Counted from the stretch's first letter, positions 17,296-25,992 are shown. The stretch: 64,000 nucleotides of DNA from an uncultured Salinicoccus sp. (GCA_947494965.1 CANLWV010000002.1:124001-188000); one strand, 5' to 3'. Program-made: numbers and translations. The notes: generated by a model not told the origin, from the sequence alone.

Positions 17296-19281
17296 TTATT
17301 TCTCCATCACCGTCTCCAGTATCCGTTCGACGGTAAATCCATATTTTTCGACGACTATGTCGCCAGGCGCACTCGCACCGAACGTATCGATTGTGTGCAA
17401 TTTGCCTTTCATGCCGATGAAGCGGTGCCAACCCAGACTGGCTGCCATTTCAATGGCCGTCCGGTTTTCTATATGCGTGTTCAATACACTTTCGATATAG
17501 GCTTCGTCCTGTTTCAGGAACTGCTGCATATTCGGGATGGAGGCGACTTTCACTTTTACACCTTGTGCATTAAGCTGCTCTGCTGTATCCACAGCCAATG
17601 GCAGCTCGCTTCCGGAAGCGAATAGGATCGCATCATCCCCTTCGTCGTAGGCAATATAGCCACCTTTTTTGACCCCTTCCTCAACAACGTCATATGGCAC
17701 ATCTATCGTTTTGACATTTTGACGTGTCAGCACAAGGGCCGTCGGTGCATCTTCAGCTTCCATCGCTATCTTCCAGGCGGCACGTGTCTCATTGCCTTCT
17801 GCCGGTCTGATTGTATTGAGGTTCGGGATGGCGCGCAGACCAGCAAGCTGTTCTACCGGTTCATGCGTCGGACCGTCTTCCCCTACTGCGATTGAATCAT
17901 GAGTCAGTACATAAGTTACAGGCAGTTTCATCAGCGCGCTCAAACGCATAGCTGGCTTCAAATAGTCACTGAAGACGAAGAACGTGCCACCGTAAGGACG
18001 AAGGCCGCCGTGCGCTGCCATGCCATTCAAGGCAGCCGCCATACCGAATTCCCTGACGCCAAACCAAATGTTCCGTCCCGCATAATTATCAGGGCCGAAG
18101 TCTTCTTCATCCTTCACATTGGTCTTATTACTGCTGGCGAGGTCCGCGGCACCACCGAACAATGTCGGAACGGAATCAGACAGCGCCTGTATCATATCGC
18201 TTGAGACCGCACGTGTGGCTTTCTCTTCCCCTGCTTCATAATAAGGCATATCCTTATCATAATCTTCCTGTAGACGGTGGTTGATGGCATCCTCGAGTTC
18301 AGCGTGCAGTTCTGGATGCGTTTCTTTGTAGCCTTTAAGCATTTCATTCCATGCTTCTTCTTTTTCATTGCTTCTTGTTTTCATCGTTTCACTGAAGCGT
18401 TCATAGACCGATGGATCGACATCGAATGTCTTCTCCGGGTCCAATCCATAATATTCAAAAGCTGCCTTGCGTTCCTCTTCACCGAGCGGCGCACCGTGTG
18501 AGGCGCTTTTGCCTTGCTTGTTCGGGGAACCGTAGCCGATGATCGTCTTCACTTCGATAAGTGTCGGGCGGTTTGATGCCTTGGCATTCTTTATCGCTTT
18601 ATCTATGGCATCGCAGTCATTGCCATCCTCCACTTTGATGTAGTGCCAGTTATACCCTTTAAAACGTGTGCCCACATCTTCTGAGAAGCTCATGTCGAGA
18701 TCGCCATCGAGCGATATGTCGTTTGAGTCATAAAGCACAATCAGTTTGTCCAACGCCAAGTGGCCGGCCAGTGATGCCGCTTCATGGGAGACACCTTCCA
18801 TCAGGTCACCATCGCTCGCGATGACATAAGTGTAGTGGTCCATCACATCATAGCCATCCCTATTGAAGCGGGCTGACAGGTGCTTTTCAGCCATCGCCAT
18901 ACCGACACTCATTGCGAAGCCTTGACCCAATGGTCCTGTCGTCACTTCCACACCTTCGGTATGTTTGAATTCAGGGTGTCCAGGCGTCTTCGACTCGTAC
19001 TGCCTGAAGTTCTTCAGCTCTTCCATTTCAAGCGAACCGCTCAAGTGCAGCAGGCTATACAGCAACATGGACCCATGGCCCGCACTCAATACGAAACGGT
19101 CACGGTTGAACCAGTCCATTGAGTTCGGGTTGAAGTTCAGATGACGGGACCAGAGTGTATAGGCCATCGGTGCAGCCCCCATAGGGAGGCCCGGGTGGCC
19201 GGATGCCGCCTTTTCGATCGCATCGATGGATAGTGAGCGGATTGTGTTGATAGCTAGTTGGTCTGTCTTGTCAAAAGTCAT
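17296..19281 (-). CDS. tkt: Transketolase
   Basis: Thiamine diphosphate enzyme of the non-oxidative pentose phosphate pathway, 661 residues, full length. The TPP-binding motif is seen as [18 protein letters not shown], with the following Asn in [10 protein letters not shown]. The pyrimidine domain carries [15 protein letters not shown] with the catalytic Glu, and the substrate histidines occur in SAGHGSML and ASHGAPLG. It lies between ynzC (14 bp upstream) and yneF, a standard Bacillales arrangement. With ribokinase and nucleoside hydrolase it connects nucleoside ribose to central metabolism. Confidence 0.97.
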   Translation of the reverse strand: MTFDKTDQLAINTIRSLSIDAIEKAASGHPGLPMGAAPMAYTLWSRHLNFNPNSMDWFNRDRFVLSAGHGSMLLYSLLHLSGSLEMEELKNFRQYESKTPGHPEFKHTEGVEVTTGPLGQGFAMSVGMAMAEKHLSARFNRDGYDVMDHYTYVIASDGDLMEGVSHEAASLAGHLALDKLIVLYDSNDISLDGDLDMSFSEDVGTRFKGYNWHYIKVEDGNDCDAIDKAIKNAKASNRPTLIEVKTIIGYGSPNKQGKSASHGAPLGEEERKAAFEYYGLDPEKTFDVDPSVYERFSETMKTRSNEKEEAWNEMLKGYKETHPELHAELEDAINHRLQEDYDKDMPYYEAGEEKATRAVSSDMIQALSDSVPTLFGGAADLASSNKTNVKDEEDFGPDNYAGRNIWFGVREFGMAAALNGMAAHGGLRPYGGTFFVFSDYLKPAMRLSALMKLPVTYVLTHDSIAVGEDGPTHEPVEQLAGLRAIPNLNTIRPAEGNETRAAWKIAMEAEDAPTALVLTRQNVKTIDVPYDVVEEGVKKGGYIAYDEGDDAILFASGSELPLAVDTAEQLNAQGVKVKVASIPNMQQFLKQDEAYIESVLNTHIENRTAIEMAASLGWHRFIGMKGKLHTIDTFGASAPGDIVVEKYGFTVERILETVMEK

Positions 19282-19295
19282 TTGCGCATACTCCT

Positions 19296-19532
19296 TTATG
19301 AATTCTTATTTTTATCTGCTTGGATTTTCTTTACCTTTTCAGGGGTCACATCATTGCCTTCAGGGTCGACGACTTTAGTGTTCTCCACCTGCTTCTTGAA
19401 TGAAGAGCGGAAGTTTTTAAGATACTCTTCCCTCAAACCTTTCAGTTCGGAGCGTTCATCCCCTGTAATGCTGCCCGACTTCTTTTTGGCAGCGAGCGTA
19501 TTGATCCGCTGAATTTTATCTTTGTCTAACAT
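19296..19532 (-). CDS. UPF0291 (DUF896) family protein, YnzC-like
   Basis: A 78-residue protein starting at the ATG at 19532, preceded by AGGAGGG. It shows the DUF896 pattern: [20 protein letters not shown], then LTxxE-like [21 protein letters not shown] and a basic tail. Family members are small helical-hairpin cytoplasmic proteins; Bacillus YnzC is in the SOS-induced yneA operon. Here a terminator at 19575-19598 separates it from sosA, so it may instead belong with tkt. The role is unknown. Confidence 0.88.
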   Translation of the reverse strand: MLDKDKIQRINTLAAKKKSGSITGDERSELKGLREEYLKNFRSSFKKQVENTKVVDPEGNDVTPEKVKKIQADKNKNS

Positions 19533-19569
19533 AGCAGCCCTCCTGTCCACTTTCTTATAATCTACCATA

Positions 19570-19600
19570 AAAAAAAGTGTGGTACCATTACCACACTTCA
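19570..19600 (-). terminator. Terminator after sosA
   Basis: A 10-bp perfect stem (19575-19584 with 19589-19598) with loop CCAT is followed on the minus strand by a run of eight T. It separates sosA from ynzC-tkt. Confidence 0.85.
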
Positions 19601-19603
19601 AAG

Positions 19604-19852
19604 TCATCTTATGAATCCAATCATTTCCATCAACTGCTCCATATTGCTGCGCTCGGCGTATTCTTCAGCCGATAGATCCGTCTCCTCTACAGGCGGGGGT
19701 GCATCGTCATGTGTGACGACCTGGTATTCATCTATATAGACAACTTCAGAATTACTATTCCCTTCCTTGTGGGAATCCAACATGAAAATGAGGCCAGCAG
19801 CGAAAACAAATATAAAGACCATACCTAATAGTTTAAATTCCCTCAATGTCAT
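19604..19852 (-). CDS. sosA: SosA/YneA-like SOS cell-division inhibitor
   Basis: An 82-residue single-pass membrane protein: a short cytoplasmic N-terminus MTLREFKLLG, one membrane helix (about 11-25) and an extracytoplasmic acidic tail ending MEMIGFIR. It is divergent from lexA behind LexA boxes, the position and architecture of staphylococcal SosA, which blocks septum formation during DNA damage. There is no LysM domain, unlike Bacillus YneA. Two adjacent ATG codons (19855, 19852) are possible; the second gives the better 7-base spacing from GGAGGT. Identity rests on context more than on sequence. Confidence 0.8.
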   Translation of the reverse strand: MTLREFKLLGMVFIFVFAAGLIFMLDSHKEGNSNSEVVYIDEYQVVTHDDAPPPVEETDLSAEEYAERSNMEQLMEMIGFIR

Positions 19853-19865
19853 CATTACTACCTCC

Positions 19866-19879
19866 AGAACATATGTTTG
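19866..19879. promoter_or_regulatory. LexA (SOS) box 1
   Basis: AGAACATATGTTTG closely matches the Gram-positive LexA consensus CGAACATATGTTCG. It lies between the sosA promoter and its start codon. Confidence 0.85.
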
Positions 19880-19886
19880 TATAAAC

Positions 19887-19915
19887 ATATTAACAGAACG
19901 CCTGTTCCGGGTCAA
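19887..19915 (-). promoter_or_regulatory. sosA promoter
   Basis: The -35 TTGACC (19910-19915) and -10 TAATAT (19887-19892) on the minus strand are separated by exactly 17 bp. LexA box 2 fills the spacer. Confidence 0.8.
19895..19908. promoter_or_regulatory. LexA (SOS) box 2
   Basis: AGAACGCCTGTTCC has perfect GAAC-N4-GTTC half-sites and sits inside the -35/-10 spacer of the sosA promoter. Confidence 0.85.
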
Positions 19916-19923
19916 TGGAAGAG

Positions 19924-19937
19924 CGAACAAATGTTTG
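19924..19937. promoter_or_regulatory. LexA (SOS) box 3
   Basis: CGAACAAATGTTTG overlaps the -35 element of the lexA promoter, consistent with autorepression. Confidence 0.85.
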
Positions 19938-19963
19938 TAAGATGCCCTCTCATATGATAAAAT
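19935..19963 (+). promoter_or_regulatory. lexA promoter
   Basis: The -35 TTGTAA (19935-19940) and -10 TAAAAT (19958-19963) are separated by 17 bp, overlapped by LexA box 3. Confidence 0.6.
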
Positions 19964-19993
19964 TTAAACAACAACAAGGCGGAGGTAATAACT

Positions 19994-20608
19994 ATGAAGG
20001 CGCTAACAGACAGGCAGAAACAAATATACCAATTCATCAAATCCACAGTGAAGGATAAAGGCTATCCGCCGAGTGTCAGGGAAATCGGCAATGCAGTCGG
20101 CCTCCAATCGAGCTCGACTGTCCATGGCCATCTGGCTAAACTGCAGGAAAAGGGCTTCATCAAAAGGGACCCGACAAAACCTAGGGCAATCGAAGTCATC
20201 ACGGAAGAGAACGAGAGCCATGGTGCCGTAATCCATGTCCCGGTCCTCGGTAAGGTTACAGCCGGGCTGCCGATTACTGCCGTAGAGAATATCGATGAGT
20301 ACTTCCCTCTCCCCGAACATTTCACAGCGAACCACAACAGTGAGATATTCCTCCTCAATGTAGCTGGGGACAGCATGATTGATGCAGGCATCCATGATGG
20401 GGATAGAGTGATAGTACGCAAGCAGAACATTGCCCATAATGGCGATATCATCGTCGCAATGACGGATGACGATGAAGCAACAGTCAAACGTTTCTATAAG
20501 GAGAATGGCTACTATAGGCTGCAGCCTGAAAACACGACAATGGAACCAATCATCTTGGACAGTGTCGCTGTACTCGGCAAAGTCGTTGGACTGTTCCGTG
20601 CATTTTAA
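19994..20608 (+). CDS. lexA: LexA SOS repressor
   Basis: A 204-residue repressor-protease of the SOS regulon. The N-terminal winged helix begins [15 protein letters not shown] and includes [25 protein letters not shown]. The self-cleavage site Ala-Gly is in GKVTAGLPI, and the catalytic Ser (GDSMIDAGI) and Lys (EATVKRFYK) of the S24 peptidase domain are present, so it should be RecA-responsive. GGAGGT precedes the ATG. Divergent sosA and the three LexA boxes between them form the classic staphylococcal locus. Confidence 0.97.
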   Translation: MKALTDRQKQIYQFIKSTVKDKGYPPSVREIGNAVGLQSSSTVHGHLAKLQEKGFIKRDPTKPRAIEVITEENESHGAVIHVPVLGKVTAGLPITAVENIDEYFPLPEHFTANHNSEIFLLNVAGDSMIDAGIHDGDRVIVRKQNIAHNGDIIVAMTDDDEATVKRFYKENGYYRLQPENTTMEPIILDSVAVLGKVVGLFRAF

Positions 20609-20621
20609 AGAATTTCATATA

Positions 20622-20656
20622 TAAAAGGGCGCATCGTAAAGATGCGCCCTTTTGTC
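20622..20656 (+). terminator. lexA terminator
   Basis: The stem AAAAGGGCGCATC/GATGCGCCCTTTT (20623-20635 with 20641-20653) has loop GTAAA and ends in T-rich sequence. Confidence 0.9.
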
Positions 20657-20697
20657 TTTCCGTATCCATCCTGTCAATATCCTTTGTTTCGAATGTT

Positions 20698-20784
20698 TTA
20701 TCTATCAAGTATGATTCTGATTTGTTCTAAAATATCTTTTGGATCTTGCGTTTGCTTGTCTTCTGTTTTATGTTTCAACTGCAT
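20698..20784 (-). CDS. Possible 28-residue ORF or gene remnant
   Basis: ATG at 20784 opens a 28-residue frame (MQLKHKTEDKQTQ... ending ILEQIRIILDR) of coding-like, charged amphipathic composition. GAGGGG abuts the start with almost no spacer, which argues against efficient translation as annotated. It lies just downstream of the decayed gene at 20800-21090 and may be the broken remainder of the next gene in an old operon. I do not recognise it. Confidence 0.3.
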   Translation of the reverse strand: MQLKHKTEDKQTQDPKDILEQIRIILDR

Positions 20785-20880
20785 CCCCTCGTTCTTGTTT
20801 CATTCAGGATGGTGATCTGGAAAGATTATTCTATATTTAAATATATAAGCCCGCTCCTCTATTTTCCCCTTATTCCGATA
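20768..20880 (-). repeat. Diverged direct repeat, left copy (flanks yihY)
   Basis: This segment aligns over about 110 bp with 22070-22190, both in the same orientation. The best block is TTCATTCAGGATGGTGATCT and its continuation (from 20799) against TTCATTCAAGGTAGTGATCC (from 22103). Identity is roughly 75-80 percent by eye. On the minus strand both encode a conserved FKYxIIFxDHxxE tail and an overlapping ATGA. Confidence 0.55.
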
Positions 20881-21096
20881 GGCGAAACATTATTTTTCAA
20901 TTTTTATTTTCCACAATACTTCAATGGAATCATATTCTATCTTTTTAATATGCATGAGGGACTCATTAGAGTTCAGACGAAGGAAGATTGGCTTCCCCCA
21001 TTGCTGGTCTAGAGTAGAAGCATCAGAAGCCGGGTATGGATTAACATGCTGAAACCCCTTTTTTAAAGCACAATCCACACCACAATTGTTGGGGAT
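20800..21096 (-). pseudogene. Decayed gene with an in-frame stop, family unknown
   Basis: One minus-strand frame runs from about 21096 to a TGA at 20800-20802, interrupted only by a TAA at 20890-20892. The part before the stop carries ...SNESLMHIKKIEYDSIEVLW...; the part after ends AYIFKYRIIFPDHHPE. The same ending, YVFKYEIIFQDHYLE, recurs at 22104-22190 in a second remnant, which shows that the tail was once under selection. No usable start or ribosome binding site is evident. The stretch from 20657 to 21142 holds no other gene. Confidence 0.45.
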
Positions 21097-21142
21097 TTAT
21101 CCTGTATGTTCTGCAAAATGAATAGGACCGGAGGAATTTTAA

Positions 21143-21970
21143 ATGGCAATCCGGATAAAGGTTTTTTTCAAAAAGTTGGTCCACTATTCCTTAAAAGATA
21201 AAGTGTTTGATATGGCTGCCCAGCTTTCTTATTATTTGCTGCTTGCGATATTTCCATTTTTAATCCTAATATTTACCTTAATGCGATTCCTGCCACTCTC
21301 AACCGGGACTGTACTGGATATCATCAGTCCGTATGCGCCAGAAGGGTCAATGCAGTTGATTGAAGACAATTTGTATCATGTGCTCGAGGTTACAAGGGGT
21401 GACTTGTTGTCGATCAGTATGGTAGCGACTTTATGGTTGTCCGCAATGGGTGCCAGCGCATTGGCACGGACATTGAACAGTGCGCACCGGGTGGAAGAGA
21501 GCAGGCCTTTCCTCAGGGCATTTGGTGTTGCAATTCTGCTCACCGTCGGTATGATCCTAGGTGTGATCATCTCTTTAATATTATTGGTGTTTGGAAGGGG
21601 GATCGGGTTATCCATTTCTTCCATGTTAGGAGTCGACCCCAGCTTCCTGCAGGATTGGAACACTTTCCGCTGGACTTTCAGTTCTATCATCCTAGTGGCA
21701 TTAGTTGCAGGTCTGTATTACTTTGTGCCAAATAAGAAATTGCGTTTTCTCGACATCCTTCCCGGCACATTATTTGCAGTTGTTGGCTGGCAACTGGCTT
21801 CGCTCGGGTTCTCATACTATGTGAGTATCGCCGATTACTCCATTATTTATGGAAACCTTGGAACCATCGTCATTCTACTGATCTGGTTGTATTTATCTTC
21901 TCTGATAATTCTAGTAGGCGGTGAAATTAACGCAATCATAAGCAGTAAAAGGAGTGAGGAATTACAGTGA
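21143..21970 (+). CDS. YihY/BrkB family inner-membrane protein
   Basis: A 275-residue integral membrane protein with about six helices. It shows the family motifs: an N-terminal MAAQLSYYLLLAIFPFLI, the central LSAMGASALARTLNSAH and the C-terminal YGNLGTIVILLIWLYLSSL followed by GGEINAII. The old names ribonuclease BN and virulence factor BrkB are not supported by mechanism; the transport or envelope role is unknown. CGGAGGA precedes the ATG. The gene is isolated, with no visible terminator, and is flanked on both sides by diverged copies of a decayed gene segment, so it may have been inserted. Confidence 0.92.
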   Translation: MAIRIKVFFKKLVHYSLKDKVFDMAAQLSYYLLLAIFPFLILIFTLMRFLPLSTGTVLDIISPYAPEGSMQLIEDNLYHVLEVTRGDLLSISMVATLWLSAMGASALARTLNSAHRVEESRPFLRAFGVAILLTVGMILGVIISLILLVFGRGIGLSISSMLGVDPSFLQDWNTFRWTFSSIILVALVAGLYYFVPNKKLRFLDILPGTLFAVVGWQLASLGFSYYVSIADYSIIYGNLGTIVILLIWLYLSSLIILVGGEINAIISSKRSEELQ

Positions 21971-22069
21971 CCTCTCTGAAGTAGGCAATAAATTTCAAGT
22001 ATGCTCTATTTCTACGAGAAAACTTTTTAATAGGGAAGCTGATCATTCTGGGCGGTGTGGCAGCCTATA

Positions 22070-22190
22070 CGCTGTTTCTTCACTGCCTTCCTTTGTATTC
22101 GCTTCATTCAAGGTAGTGATCCTGAAAGATGATTTCGTATTTAAACACATAAATCTGTTCCTCTCCCCTAGTTCGATGATTAGAAACCAT
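22070..22190 (-). repeat. Diverged direct repeat, right copy (flanks yihY)
   Basis: Counterpart of 20768-20880. On the minus strand ATG 22190 opens a 28-residue frame ending YVFKYEIIFQDHYLE with a TGA at 22104-22106, homologous to the tail of the left remnant. The approximately 60 upstream residues of the left copy are not found here. Confidence 0.55.
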
Positions 22191-22211
22191 ACAACTTGGC
22201 TATGTATGTAA

Positions 22212-22715
22212 TACAGGTATTTATGGAATAAAAGCCAAATTATACATAATAAATTGGATACGATTTATGTTATTGAATCCAATACGATCTTCATTACAGA
22301 TAGCATGACATGGGAAGACCGGACAGCTGGGTATGGCATCATCAACGAAATTGCTTCTGATGGCACACGTACATTCATCAAAGTCCATGCGCAACAGCAA
22401 TCCATATATCTACCCGCGTCCTGAATAACATTTCTAGTAATATTCGCGGGAACCATATAAAAATCATTGCACAAGAGGAGTTTGAAACTTAAATAGTTTG
22501 TGGATGCCAATCAATATAAATCCCCGAATGTCTACACAGATGATTGATGCATAAGTTGACACATTCATTTCGAAAGGGACGACTTTGTCATCATCGGTAA
22601 TATGCCACTAAGTGAAAAAACGCCAACTGACATGAAATACACATATAAAACCCATTTTAGCCTAGAGTTTTCTAAAGGATATTGCCACTATAGCCAGATA
22701 AAGGATAGAAAGTGA
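22212..22715 (+). pseudogene. Possible decayed coding region, several frames, family unknown
   Basis: Coding-like open stretches lie in series: 22212-22424 (70 codons, including SNTIFITDSMTWEDRTAGYG), 22394-22492 in a shifted frame (including NNISSNIRGNHIKIIAQEEF) and 22560-22715 back in the first frame (including ERDDFVIIGNMPLSEKTP). None has a start codon with a ribosome binding site. The pattern suggests one frameshifted and stop-riddled gene, but chance open frames cannot be excluded. The 792-bp gap between yihY and the next gene contains nothing else recognisable. Confidence 0.3.
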
Positions 22716-22763
22716 CAAGGACGGGATGCAGTTTAGCGAAGACTAAATGGAGAGGAGCATTCG

Positions 22764-23663
22764 ATGAAAAAGTCCTTAAGTATTCTATTGATGACCCTGA
22801 TTATGCTTTTGCTTACAGGATGCGGTGGCACTGACAATGAGGCTGAAGAAGCAATGACGGATACGGAAAAGGAAACGACAGAGCAGCCGACTGAAGCAGT
22901 GACCACTGAAGAAGCGGCCGTAGGAGGCACCACAAGTGAAGCGTCTACGGAGGAAGCGAAAGAAGACTCCGAAGAGGAAACAACAGAGGAAGCGACCGAG
23001 GAACAGGTGGAAGAGGCGACAAACGAAAAGACGAAGGAAGAAACGGAAGAAGTTTCCATGGGCGGGTCTTCTGCATCCGGCCCCTATGAACAGCATATGA
23101 TCCAAAATCCCGCCGGTGAGGCATGCATCATGAATCGTCTTGCTGCAGAGCACTGTGAAGGTATTACGATGCAGCAGAAATTCCTCGCCTACCACCATCT
23201 TAACTTTACAAATGTGCTGCCGATCTCACCGAACATTGGCTGCCTTGAGTGCATGGTGGACTATTCGTTCGCTGTTATGGATGGCACCCAAGAACCGATC
23301 AGCATCAATGAGATGGATAAGAAAGGTGCCCCTTTCACTCCGGATCTCGATACTTTCATGGAATCATATGCCTATGAACTCGCCAACTTCTTCAATGGCC
23401 ACCCGAACCGGCTGATGGATTACATCGGGCAGGATAGCCCTGCCATATCCTATCTTGACAACAACCGTGCATCTGGCAATTTTGCCGATCATACGACTCA
23501 TTCCGTTGATGTCCAGAGCATCGAAGACAAGGGAAACGGCACATATAATGTCACGATGTACCGTGAATATGAACATATCACTTCCAACGGCATCGAAGGC
23601 GGGACGGTTGAATATACAGTATGCGAAACCGATCACGCATTCAAAATCGTGGACTTTAACTGA
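22764..23663 (+). CDS. Lipoprotein with Glu/Thr-rich linker and cysteine-containing C-terminal domain
   Basis: A 299-residue protein. It has a signal peptide with lipobox LLTGC (Cys20), then an acidic low-complexity linker of ETTEEA-like repeats (about 23-95) that should reach across the cell wall, then a globular C-terminal domain. That domain has five cysteines (EACIMN, EHCEGI, GCLEC, TVCET) and a segment SYAYELANFFNGHPNRLMDYI resembling NTF2-like domains of TcaA/YvbJ proteins, a tentative match. GGAGAGGAG precedes the ATG. It converges on the CAP-domain gene with a shared terminator. The function is unknown. Confidence 0.75.
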   Translation: MKKSLSILLMTLIMLLLTGCGGTDNEAEEAMTDTEKETTEQPTEAVTTEEAAVGGTTSEASTEEAKEDSEEETTEEATEEQVEEATNEKTKEETEEVSMGGSSASGPYEQHMIQNPAGEACIMNRLAAEHCEGITMQQKFLAYHHLNFTNVLPISPNIGCLECMVDYSFAVMDGTQEPISINEMDKKGAPFTPDLDTFMESYAYELANFFNGHPNRLMDYIGQDSPAISYLDNNRASGNFADHTTHSVDVQSIEDKGNGTYNVTMYREYEHITSNGIEGGTVEYTVCETDHAFKIVDFN

Positions 23664-23681
23664 TGGCACTAATGGATTGAA

Positions 23682-23716
23682 AGAAGGCGACTATGAGATA
23701 GTCGCCTTCTTTATTT
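23682..23716. terminator. Bidirectional terminator between lipoprotein and CAP-domain genes
   Basis: A 12-bp stem (23682-23693 with 23699-23710) with loop TGAGA is followed by TTTATTTTC on the plus strand. The CAP gene stop overlaps its right side. Confidence 0.85.
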
Positions 23717-24700
23717 TCTTATATAGTTTTCCGTATAGTAAGGCACATTTTCTTCATTATATGCTGTGCCGGTCCCCAGGTGTGTAAAACTGGCTTTCAA
23801 TGTGTTCTCCCGGTGCGGGGGTGAATTCATGAGGCTATGGTGCGAGAAGATAGGCGAAGTATGCCCCATCGCTATATTTTCCCCTGCCATCCTGTATGAT
23901 ACATCAGCTGACTCCAACCGATCCTTCAAAGTCACGCCGTCTGGGGAATCATGGTTGAAGTAATTTTTCTCAACCATGTCCCGGCTATGGCCAAGCGCTG
24001 CTTTTGAAGCCGCTTCGTCCCATGATAGAGGTTCCAGACCGTATTCCTGTCTGGTTGCGTTAACGAGAAGATGGTTCATTTTGGAATTATCCGCCGGTTC
24101 AGGATGATTATAAAGGGCGCTGCTTTCACCAAAGGCCTCTTTATCTACGACAAGCAGACCGTTCACCTGATCCGATTTGTGAAGATCATAGAAGAAATAG
24201 ACGTATGTGCCATTGATATCATAGACTGCATATTCTTCATTATCCACACGCAGCCGCTTCCATCCCTTCTTGATGGTTGATTCCGGAGTACCATATATGG
24301 AGTCGACCTGTTCTCTGTCCAACCCTTCGATGTTGATCGTCTCGACTGATACGTCCCCACTGTTTGTATAGGCGCCGACGACCCTCTGATCTTTAACCAA
24401 TACCATATGGAACACGCCTGGCTCACTTTCAATGTAGAACTCTCCTTCATATTCCGAGCCGATATGTTCTTTACCGGTAGTATCATATTCACTGTCGAGC
24501 GCAATCTCCACTTCCTGGGTCTGATCGCTGTTCACCTGGTGGATTTTATCCATATTGTAAGAAGGATAAATGTGCTCTTCGAGCCATCCACGCAGATAGG
24601 ACAACTCCATACCTTCCTCAAAATCATAGGATTGCAGCACAGGAGCCGTAAATATCCAAACGAAATATAGGAATACGATCATCATCACTTTTCTTATCAT
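23711..24700 (-). CDS. CAP (SCP/PR-1) domain protein with N-terminal CAP-associated domain
   Basis: A 329-residue protein starting at the ATG at 24700 behind GGGAGGTG. A hydrophobic N-terminal segment (residues 2-20) acts as signal or anchor. Residues about 60-190 form the CAP-associated domain (SIYGTPESTIKKGWKRLRVD), and the C-terminal third is the SCP domain with ALGHSRDMVEKNYFNHDSP, GENIAMGH and NSPPHRENTL. This layout matches Bacillus YlbC. CAP proteins are secreted and of uncertain activity. It stands between the pan operon terminator and the convergent lipoprotein gene. Confidence 0.88.
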   Translation of the reverse strand: MIRKVMMIVFLYFVWIFTAPVLQSYDFEEGMELSYLRGWLEEHIYPSYNMDKIHQVNSDQTQEVEIALDSEYDTTGKEHIGSEYEGEFYIESEPGVFHMVLVKDQRVVGAYTNSGDVSVETINIEGLDREQVDSIYGTPESTIKKGWKRLRVDNEEYAVYDINGTYVYFFYDLHKSDQVNGLLVVDKEAFGESSALYNHPEPADNSKMNHLLVNATRQEYGLEPLSWDEAASKAALGHSRDMVEKNYFNHDSPDGVTLKDRLESADVSYRMAGENIAMGHTSPIFSHHSLMNSPPHRENTLKASFTHLGTGTAYNEENVPYYTENYIRK

Positions 24701-24725
24701 ACAGGCACCTCCCCTCCTCATATAT

Positions 24726-24760
24726 TTTAAAAAAAGTAATTAAACTTTCGTCTAATTACT
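24726..24760 (-). terminator. Terminator of the panBCD operon
   Basis: AGTAATTA/TAATTACT arms (24736-24743 approximately, with 24750-24757) are followed on the minus strand by seven T. It lies directly after panD. Confidence 0.8.
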
Positions 24761-25153
24761 TTATCCTGGAATATATTCGGTTTGACGCTCTTCGAAATAC
24801 GCCTCATCTACGATTGTATTGTCTTCACCCATCAGCACGACATTCGGTTTGAATGCCTCCAATTCACTGTCATCCAACTGAACATAGCTGATGATGATGA
24901 CTATATCCCCCACCTGTACCTTGCGGGCTGCTGCCCCGTTCAGGCATATTTCACGCGAACCCCGCTTGCCTTCGATGACGTATGTTTCAATCCGCTCGCC
25001 ATTATTGTTATTGACAATCTGGACCTTCTCATTCGGAAGGATATCAGCCGCATCAAGAAAATCAGGATCAATTGTGATACTGCCGACATAATTCAAGTTT
25101 GCTTCTGTAACTTTTGCACGATGGATCTTGCCATTCATCATTGTTCTGATCAT
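24761..25153 (-). CDS. panD: Aspartate 1-decarboxylase proenzyme
   Basis: Pyruvoyl-dependent enzyme making beta-alanine for pantothenate. The 130-residue proenzyme has the self-processing Gly24-Ser25 bond in NYVGSITID and the conserved [10 protein letters not shown] and [12 protein letters not shown] segments. Its ATG overlaps the panC stop by 4 bp. It is the last gene of panBCD, before a clear terminator. Confidence 0.97.
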   Translation of the reverse strand: MIRTMMNGKIHRAKVTEANLNYVGSITIDPDFLDAADILPNEKVQIVNNNNGERIETYVIEGKRGSREICLNGAAARKVQVGDIVIIISYVQLDDSELEAFKPNVVLMGEDNTIVDEAYFEERQTEYIPG

Positions 25154-25992
25154 TTCATCACCAACATATTATCTATTAACCGTGTTCTTTCGAACTTTAC
25201 AGCAATGAATATTATAGCATCCCCCTCGATGTTTTGAACAGCATCAAGTCTTGGATGGGTGTAGATCTGTAGATCGTCCACGTGCGCTGATGTTTTCGAT
25301 TCGATATGGGTCCTTATGTCCTCTTTGACAGCTTCAGCGTCAACCATGCCGTGTTTTATGCTTTCCTGCGCCCTTACAAGCGCGCGGTGGATTTCAGGGG
25401 CCTCATTGCGTTCGGCTGGAGAGAGATTGACGTTCCGGCTGCTTTTTGCCAATCCATCACGTTCCCGCTCGGTCGGCACACCAATCACCTCGAGCTCATG
25501 GTTGAAGTCCAAAACCATGCGCTTTATGATCATCAGCTGTTGGCGGTCCTTCTCTCCGAATACCGCAAAGTCCGGGCGTATGATGTTGAATAATTTGTTG
25601 ACTACGGTCACAACCCCTTCAAAGTGGCCAGGTCTCCTGACGCCATCAAGTATCGAGGCCATGGATTTTAGGGACAGTTGAAGTTCGGGTTGTTCTGGGT
25701 ACATTTCTTCTTCAGAAGGATGGAAAACCACATCGACTCCAGCTTGCCTGCATATTTCTAGGTCTCGCTCGAGATCCCTCGGGTAGCTTTCCAGATCCTC
25801 GTCGGGTCCGAATTGGAGGGGATTGACGAAGATGCTGACCACTACCGTATCACCCCTGCGCCTCGCTTCTTCTATAAGCGCAACATGACCTTCATGCAGG
25901 TACCCCATGGTGGGCACGAATGCAATCTCCCCTGTCCTTAAAGGTTTTAATATGTTGCGTATGCCTTCTATCGTATCTGTATTTTTCATCAC
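25150..25992 (-). CDS. panC: Pantothenate synthetase
   Basis: ATP-dependent condensation of pantoate with beta-alanine, 280 residues. Nucleotidyltransferase motifs are visible: [16 protein letters not shown] with HxGH-type signature, FGEKDRQQL and [13 protein letters not shown] (KMSKS-like loop). It overlaps panB and panD by 4 bp each (ATGA), showing tight translational coupling. Confidence 0.97.
   Translation of the reverse strand: MMKNTDTIEGIRNILKPLRTGEIAFVPTMGYLHEGHVALIEEARRRGDTVVVSIFVNPLQFGPDEDLESYPRDLERDLEICRQAGVDVVFHPSEEEMYPEQPELQLSLKSMASILDGVRRPGHFEGVVTVVNKLFNIIRPDFAVFGEKDRQQLMIIKRMVLDFNHELEVIGVPTERERDGLAKSSRNVNLSPAERNEAPEIHRALVRAQESIKHGMVDAEAVKEDIRTHIESKTSAHVDDLQIYTHPRLDAVQNIEGDAIIFIAVKFERTRLIDNMLVMK

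Noticed and set aside
20003-20487. Minus-strand open frames over lexA
   Set aside because: LexA is certain on the plus strand; these are shadows without ribosome binding sites.
21985-22116. Plus-strand 44-codon hydrophobic frame (LIILGGVAAYTLFLH) after yihY
   Set aside because: It overlaps the repeat copy that is coding-like on the other strand, has no ribosome binding site and is short enough to be chance.
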